Assembly (NCBI GenBank): GCA_963626285.1
Contig: CAVFWQ010000081.1
Span: 1 to 9,550 of the forward strand
Origin: CAVDRM01 sp963626285
GTDB taxonomy: Bacteria > Bacillota > Clostridia > Christensenellales > Aristaeellaceae
Direction: 5' to 3'
DNA length: 9,550 nucleotides
The position numbers and the translations under genes are program-made. Below the pieces are notes generated by a model, which saw only the letters and a program-made list of their open reading frames with translations, had not been told where the DNA came from and did not search any database. How positions within the stretch are numbered: position 1 is the stretch's first letter; each line of letters begins with the position of its first letter. Positions 5,831 to 9,550 of this stretch are shown in pieces.

Positions 5831-5991
5831 GTTGTTTGCTCCTCTCCGCTTCCCATGCGCTTTTCCGTTAGAGCCATCGGTGCTGCCTTCTGCTTTGCGC
5901 AGGGCTTTTGCTGCTTCTTCCCCGCTCAGCCCTGCCGAAAGCGAAAACCTCGCCGCAAATCTTTCCTCCGGCTTCAGCGTTCAATCATGCC
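5831..5991 (-). other. Long untranslated leader between the attenuator and ribU
   Basis: About 160 nt lie between the candidate terminator and the ribU ATG. The stretch holds a 7-bp hairpin (5899-5905 with 5929-5935), a GGAGG (5969-5965) six bases before a TTG that opens a 10-codon Arg-rich frame ending at 5926, and a 16-codon frame from ATG 5877 whose TGA overlaps the ribU ATG. None of these is shown to be translated. Confidence 0.35.
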
Positions 5992-6033
5992 AAAATGGAA
6001 GCCCGCCTTTCAAGCGTGTGCAGAAGGGCGGGC
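5992..6033 (-). terminator. Candidate attenuator of the FMN riboswitch
   Basis: Read on the minus strand, a 7-bp all-GC stem (6033-6027 with 6007-6001) is followed by TTCCATTTT. It lies about 30 nt after the aptamer, the expected place for an FMN-controlled terminator. The T tract is interrupted, so termination may be leaky. Confidence 0.6.
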
Positions 6034-6064
6034 GAAACCGTTTGCTGCTTTTGCAAGCGGAAAA

Positions 6065-6196
6065 GCGTCTTTTATCATCCAGACTGTACTGTCGGTTTCG
6101 GAATTGCACCGAATCGGCCGCGCAAGCGCACGGTTCGCGGACTGTGACCGCCGGTCGGGAATCGATGCCGTGCACCTCACCCAGCCCCAAAGACAC
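6065..6196 (-). ncRNA. FMN riboswitch (RFN element)
   Basis: The minus-strand leader of ribU carries the RFN core in order: P1 GTGTCTTT (6196-6189) pairing with AAAGACGC (6072-6065); GGGGCTGGGTG; CCCGACCGGCGGT; GTCCGCGA; a variable GC hairpin; GATTCGGTGCAATTCCGAA (P5); and ACCGACAGT...AGTCTGGATGA (P6 and core). FMN binding by this family normally turns off riboflavin synthesis or uptake genes, here ribU and everything co-transcribed with it. The P2 loop, usually a few nucleotides, is about 13 nt longer than in the family consensus. Confidence 0.96.
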
Positions 6197-6218
6197 ATGA
6201 AAAGCAATATTCAGATAA

Positions 6219-6234
6219 GCAGTCCAAGGACTGC
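6219..6234 (-). other. 5'-terminal hairpin of the ribU leader
   Basis: GCAGTCC and GGACTGC are perfect inverted repeats separated by two bases (6219-6225, 6228-6234). They fall right at the predicted transcript 5' end, before the RFN aptamer. Such a hairpin could protect the RNA end; alternatively it may be a DNA operator just downstream of the promoter. Confidence 0.5.
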
Positions 6235-6240
6235 ACGCAA

Positions 6241-6269
6241 ATCATAGCACGAAGGAGATTTCGTGTCAA
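6241..6269 (-). promoter_or_regulatory. Promoter of the ribU operon
   Basis: On the minus strand a perfect TTGACA (6269-6264), a 17-bp spacer and TATGAT (6246-6241) with a TG extension. It begins only 7 bp after the galK stop codon. The -10 region (TGCTATGAT) is identical to that of the mntP promoter. Confidence 0.88.
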
Positions 6270-6276
6270 GCGGATG

Positions 6277-7557
6277 TTACGCTTTTAAGACCATTGCCGC
6301 GCCTTCGGGACGGACATCCAGCACATAGCAGCAGTCCGCGCCGAAGACGGCTTCCATCCGCCTGACGAATTCACCCGTCATTTCGTTCGGCACGAAGTTC
6401 AGCGTTGTTCCCGCAAAGCCGCCGCCATGCACGCGCCACGCGCCGCGATCCCTCAGCATTTCTTCCGCAATGGCCAATGCAACGGAAAGCGGCTGGCTGC
6501 TTCCGGCAGTATGAACATTTTGCAGCAGCATCCAGCTGCTGTAGCCGGACTCGATAATCAGGGAGAAGAACGCGCCCAAATCGTTACGCTTGATGTTGGC
6601 CAGCTGCTTCTTGACCCTATCATTCTCGTTGAAGAAATGAATGGCGCGCAGGGCTGCACGGTCATTGACCTTTTGGCGAATGAGGGCGATATTCTGCATC
6701 ACCTGCTCAGGGCGAACCATGCGCAGGGACTTTTCGCCAAACAGCTCGGCCACGGCTGACATTTCGCTCCGAATGGCCGCATATTCATCCGTCAGATCGT
6801 CATGCGAGGCGCGGGTATCGACGACAATCAGCGAATAGCCGGCATCGGCAAAGCCGAAATTCACGGGCTGAATGATGGGCTCGCCCTTAAAATCAATGGA
6901 TACCATGCCCCCTACGCTGGAGGCCATCTGGTCCATCAGGCCGCAGGGCTTGCCGAAATAGGCATTCTCCGCGTACTGCGCGATTTCCGCCCGCTGCACG
7001 GGATCTTCGGTAAAGCCGTTGTAGAGCGCATCAAAGACAGCGCCCATCAGCACCTCATAGGCCGCCGAAGAGGAAAGCCCGCTGCCGGACAGCACATCGG
7101 ACGTGATGGTCGCGTCAAAGCCGCCGACCTTCATGCCCAATTCCTTCATTCGGGCGGCCGTACCGCGCACGAGCGCGGCAGATGTCCCCTTTTCCTCCGG
7201 TCGGACGCTTAAATCCGATAAATCCAAATCGAACTTGTGAAAGCCCTCGCTGTGCAGGCGAATCAGGTTATCATGCCTCGGCGACACGGCCGCCAGCATG
7301 TCCAGATTCACGGCAGCGGCCAGCACGCGCCCGTTCTGATGGTCGGTATGGTTTCCGGCAATCTCCGTGCGGCCGGGCGAGCTGATTAAATAAAGCGCCT
7401 CGGTCGAGTGGAACATATCCTCGTGCTGCTTGACAAGCTGGGTATAGCGGGTGAGCTGGCGCGCCAGTTCTCCGTTGCGATGACCGTATAAGCGGGCAAA
7501 ACGCTCCATCATTTCCGGTGTTTTCAGTTCACGAAGCGCCTTAGAATAGACTTCCAT
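6277..7557 (-). CDS. galK: Galactokinase-family GHMP kinase
   Basis: A 426-residue cytoplasmic sugar kinase of the GHMP superfamily, expected to phosphorylate galactose at C1 for the Leloir pathway. Motifs (numbered from the ATG at 7557): SPGRTEIAGNHTDHQ (60-74, the galactokinase signature), the ATP loop SGSGLSSSAA (157-166), the catalytic-type MDQM (208-211) and HGGGFAGT (377-384). The signature reads GNHTDH where characterised galactokinases have GEHTDY. Possible starts are GTG 7581 and ATG 7578, both overlapping the upstream stop, and ATG 7557. I chose 7557 because the N-terminus MEVYSKAL looks natural and AGGGGG lies 12 bases upstream, but the spacing is long. It follows the solute-binding gene in one operon; no terminator is visible after it. 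Confidence 0.88.
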   Translation of the reverse strand: MEVYSKALRELKTPEMMERFARLYGHRNGELARQLTRYTQLVKQHEDMFHSTEALYLISSPGRTEIAGNHTDHQNGRVLAAAVNLDMLAAVSPRHDNLIRLHSEGFHKFDLDLSDLSVRPEEKGTSAALVRGTAARMKELGMKVGGFDATITSDVLSGSGLSSSAAYEVLMGAVFDALYNGFTEDPVQRAEIAQYAENAYFGKPCGLMDQMASSVGGMVSIDFKGEPIIQPVNFGFADAGYSLIVVDTRASHDDLTDEYAAIRSEMSAVAELFGEKSLRMVRPEQVMQNIALIRQKVNDRAALRAIHFFNENDRVKKQLANIKRNDLGAFFSLIIESGYSSWMLLQNVHTAGSSQPLSVALAIAEEMLRDRGAWRVHGGGFAGTTLNFVPNEMTGEFVRRMEAVFGADCCYVLDVRPEGAAMVLKA

Positions 7558-7577
7558 ACGGCTGAATGTCCCCCTCA

Positions 7578-9080
7578 TCACAAATTATCCAATATATTTT
7601 GCCAGAAAGTCATAAATCGGTCAAGCCCTTTTTCCCGGAGCGTTTCCTCAAAGGCGCTGAAGGACGCATCGGAAATCTCCTCTTCGCCCAGCACCCAGCG
7701 GGCTATCTGCATATCCACATAATAGCCTATCTCATTTTGCAGCGGGGTAATTTCCGCAGCCTGCGCATCCGTCAAATCATAATACGGGAAGGGGCGCTCA
7801 GCGATTTGGTTCAGCTTGATGAGCTGCCTGCTCAGCGCAGCCACGGCGGTATCGTTATAGCGCGTCTGGAATTCATCGCAGGACGCGCCCGGCGGTGTAG
7901 CGCCGGATATAATCAACGTCTCGGAGGTAAAATAGGAATTCCCCTTCGCGCTGTCCGTAACGCGCCATGTACCGTCGCCGTCCACGACATAGTCCACATT
8001 TTCAAGGCCGACGGAGGCGAGCTTCGCCCCCTCCTCCCCGTACAGGGTATCGACCCAGCGCAGCAGCGCGGCGGGGTCATCGCACTTTGAGGTGACGGCA
8101 AACGTGCCGCGAAACAGGCTGCCGATAAAGCTCCTGTACACCTGCCGGCCGTTATAGGTCAGCGGCATCAGCACCTCATAATCCGTCAGCCAGTCGGACG
8201 GCATGATGTTGGCCGGCGAGCTGGTCAGCACGATGCCGTAGGTCTGCGTCGCATCGGAATCCGTCACCGTGCGCAGGGTATCCGCCGTGGTGAAGCCGTC
8301 TCGGTCGAACAGGCCGGACGCATACATCTCCCTGCCCCATTCGATGAAGGGGCGGAAGTTCTCCTCAAGCGGCATGAAATGCACCTCGCCGTCTTGGGCA
8401 AAAATATTGTAGTCGTTGCAGGTCAGCCCGAACGCATGGGCTAAAAATTTCAAATCAAACGGCCCTAAGAAGGCCAGCGGGATTTCATCCTCCTTGCCGT
8501 TTTGGTTCGGGTCCTTTTCCTTGAACGCCTTCAGCACGGTGACAAGCGATTCAAGGTCTGTCGGCGCATCCAGCTTTAAGGTCTGAAGCCATTTTTTGTT
8601 AATCCACATGCAGTTCTGCGCCGGCGCCTCGGAAATATACGGCAGCGCAACGACCTGCCCGCCGGACAAGGAAATCTGCTTTAAATAATCGGGATTCTCC
8701 GTCAGCAGCTTCCAAAGATTGGGGCAGTTCTCCTCTAACAGCGGCATCAGGTCAATGAGCACGCCCTTTTCATAAAGGGTCTCACACTCGGAGGACGAAA
8801 GCTCTGCCTTAAAAAGAACATCGGGCAGGTCGTCGGCGTCCTTCGTCATGCTGTCCTTGGCCTTTTGCCATGCGGCGCTGCTCGAATACTGTTGAAAGGA
8901 AAAGCGGATGCCCGTTTTTTCCTCCATACGCGCAAAAAAAAGATTGGTCTCCCAAGTGCGATAGGTAGTTTCACTGTCATAACCGGCCATGACATAGGTC
9001 TTCTGTTCGCCCTCCGATGCAGACGCCGTACACGTCAGCAGCAGGCAAAGGGACAGAAGCATTGCGCCCAAGCGTTTCAA
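7578..9080 (-). CDS. Extracellular solute-binding protein of an ABC transporter (YtcQ/LipO-like)
   Basis: A 500-residue secreted binding protein for an ABC importer, probably for a sugar or oligosaccharide. It has a signal peptide (Lys2-Arg3, hydrophobic 5-16) that may be cut after the ASA at 19-21; Cys17 could be a lipid-attachment site but the preceding LLT is not a good lipobox. The mature part has the usual two-lobe family marks: an early TGI(R/K) segment (56-59), DLPDVLF (84-90), a LPY stretch (146-148), DPNQNGKEDEIPL (190-202, a Ca-loop-like motif frequent in this family) and W-rich C-terminal helices. The start is TTG at 9080, backed by AAGGAGG nine bases upstream. No permease or ATPase gene is in the window. 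Its stop overlaps possible galK starts, suggesting joint expression and a carbohydrate ligand. Confidence 0.88.
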   Translation of the reverse strand: MKRLGAMLLSLCLLLTCTASASEGEQKTYVMAGYDSETTYRTWETNLFFARMEEKTGIRFSFQQYSSSAAWQKAKDSMTKDADDLPDVLFKAELSSSECETLYEKGVLIDLMPLLEENCPNLWKLLTENPDYLKQISLSGGQVVALPYISEAPAQNCMWINKKWLQTLKLDAPTDLESLVTVLKAFKEKDPNQNGKEDEIPLAFLGPFDLKFLAHAFGLTCNDYNIFAQDGEVHFMPLEENFRPFIEWGREMYASGLFDRDGFTTADTLRTVTDSDATQTYGIVLTSSPANIMPSDWLTDYEVLMPLTYNGRQVYRSFIGSLFRGTFAVTSKCDDPAALLRWVDTLYGEEGAKLASVGLENVDYVVDGDGTWRVTDSAKGNSYFTSETLIISGATPPGASCDEFQTRYNDTAVAALSRQLIKLNQIAERPFPYYDLTDAQAAEITPLQNEIGYYVDMQIARWVLGEEEISDASFSAFEETLREKGLDRFMTFWQNILDNL

Positions 9081-9089
9081 CCGTGATTT

Positions 9090-9096
9090 CCTCCTT
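9090..9096 (-). promoter_or_regulatory. Ribosome binding site deciding the TTG start of the solute-binding protein
   Basis: AAGGAGG lies nine bases before the TTG at 9080. The next in-frame ATG (9062) would remove the Lys-Arg that opens the signal peptide, so the TTG is preferred. Confidence 0.75.
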
Positions 9097-9115
9097 CTGC
9101 GGAATAATGCATCTT

Positions 9116-9144
9116 ATTATACAGGATTTTGCGCCGTTTGACCA
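9116..9144 (-). promoter_or_regulatory. Promoter of the solute-binding protein-galK operon
   Basis: On the minus strand TGGTCA (9144-9139, four of six consensus bases), a 17-bp spacer and a perfect TATAAT (9121-9116). The leader before the TTG start would be about 30 nt. Confidence 0.7.
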
Positions 9145-9212
9145 CCCTTTTTGCGTTTATGCCGTAATTTTGCCGAAAAAACAAGCCGATGCAACAATAC
9201 GGTACAACAGCA

Positions 9213-9244
9213 GGGCGGGCGGCACAAGGAGTGTCTGCCCGCCC
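9213..9244 (-). terminator. GC-rich hairpin after the gene at the right edge
   Basis: An 8-bp all-GC stem (9213-9220 with 9237-9244) extends inward by about five further pairs with one bulge. It lies 23 bp after the stop of the partial gene on its right. Downstream on the minus strand only scattered T are seen (TGCTGTTGT), so it may be an inefficient terminator or an mRNA-stabilising hairpin. Confidence 0.5.
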
Positions 9245-9267
9245 GATTGATTGACAGGGTTCATGTT

Positions 9268-9550
9268 TTATTCTTTTTTGAGAATTTCGCTCACATCGGT
9301 CATGTTTTTACCGAGGGTGAAGGTGACGGTATGGCCGTCATGGGTGAGGCAATAGGTCTCGCCGCTTCTGCCCTTTTCGAGCAGGTCGGTAAGGGCGAAG
9401 ATCGAGGTCGCGCCCTTGGTGACGAACACGATTGTTTTCACGCCCTGCGCTTTCAGGGTGCTGAGGCCGCTGAACTTGCCCGTAAGAACAGCAAAATCCG
9501 CGTCCGCGGTAACGGTCAGCACGCCGCTCCTGCGCTCGGATGTATAGCGG
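9268..9550 (-). CDS. Unrecognised protein, C-terminal part only
   Basis: The frame is open to the right edge, so only the last 94 codons are visible and the true start lies outside. I do not recognise the family. The visible part alternates beta-like segments rich in Val, Thr and Phe (TVTADADFAVLTG, TIVFVTKGATSIFALTDLL, TVTFTLG) and ends in Lys-Lys-Glu, with no cysteine motif or membrane helix and a single Cys. A GTG at 9522 is in frame but nothing supports it as the start, and the upstream codons read on without a stop. It could be the end of a secreted or surface protein; this is a guess from composition. Translation ends in TAA, followed by the GC-rich hairpin. Confidence 0.6.
   Translation of the reverse strand, partial: RYTSERRSGVLTVTADADFAVLTGKFSGLSTLKAQGVKTIVFVTKGATSIFALTDLLEKGRSGETYCLTHDGHTVTFTLGKNMTDVSEILKKE

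Noticed and set aside
7566..8090. 174-codon + strand frame opposite the solute-binding protein gene
   Set aside because: Antisense to a well-supported gene, with no motif and no ribosome binding site.

Overview
The window looks like a chromosomal segment of a moderately GC-rich member of the Bacillota, class Clostridia, probably a gut-type relative of the Oscillospirales or Christensenellales. The evidence is a set of strong sigma-A-like promoters with TG-extended -10 boxes, AGGAGG-type ribosome binding sites with some TTG starts, an ECF-type riboflavin transporter behind an FMN riboswitch, an mntP gene behind a manganese riboswitch, and a YtcQ/LipO-like solute-binding protein. The taxonomic placement is inference. 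All genes except mntP read on the minus strand. I see no tRNA, rRNA, CRISPR array, insertion sequence or phage gene.

Left part (1-2100): a terminator from a gene outside the window (13-40) and a structured intergenic stretch (85-257) precede a minus-strand operon reading mscL, then a HAD phosphatase, then a DUF975 membrane protein. The operon has its own promoter (2065-2093) and a terminator at 52-84. Middle left (2100-3130): a divergent region carries a clear + strand promoter, a yybP-ykoY (Mn2+) riboswitch and two successive terminator hairpins ahead of mntP, a manganese exporter. mntP and the next operon converge on a shared bidirectional terminator (3096-3127).

Centre (3130-6270): a minus-strand operon starts at a near-consensus promoter and passes an FMN riboswitch (6065-6196) and a candidate attenuator. 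It then encodes ribU, a one-frame fusion of riboflavin kinase and TsaE, tsaB and rimI, all overlapping or touching. Riboflavin import and its conversion to FMN are therefore co-transcribed with parts of the t6A tRNA-modification pathway (TsaE, TsaB) and the ribosomal-protein acetyltransferase RimI. The riboflavin kinase-TsaE fusion, and the placing of t6A genes behind an FMN riboswitch, are the most unusual points here.

Right part (6270-9550): an extracellular solute-binding protein gene overlaps a galactokinase-family gene; the pair has its own promoter. Past a GC-rich hairpin, the 3' end of an unrecognised minus-strand gene runs off the right edge. galK has no visible terminator, so its transcript may run into the FMN-riboswitch leader.
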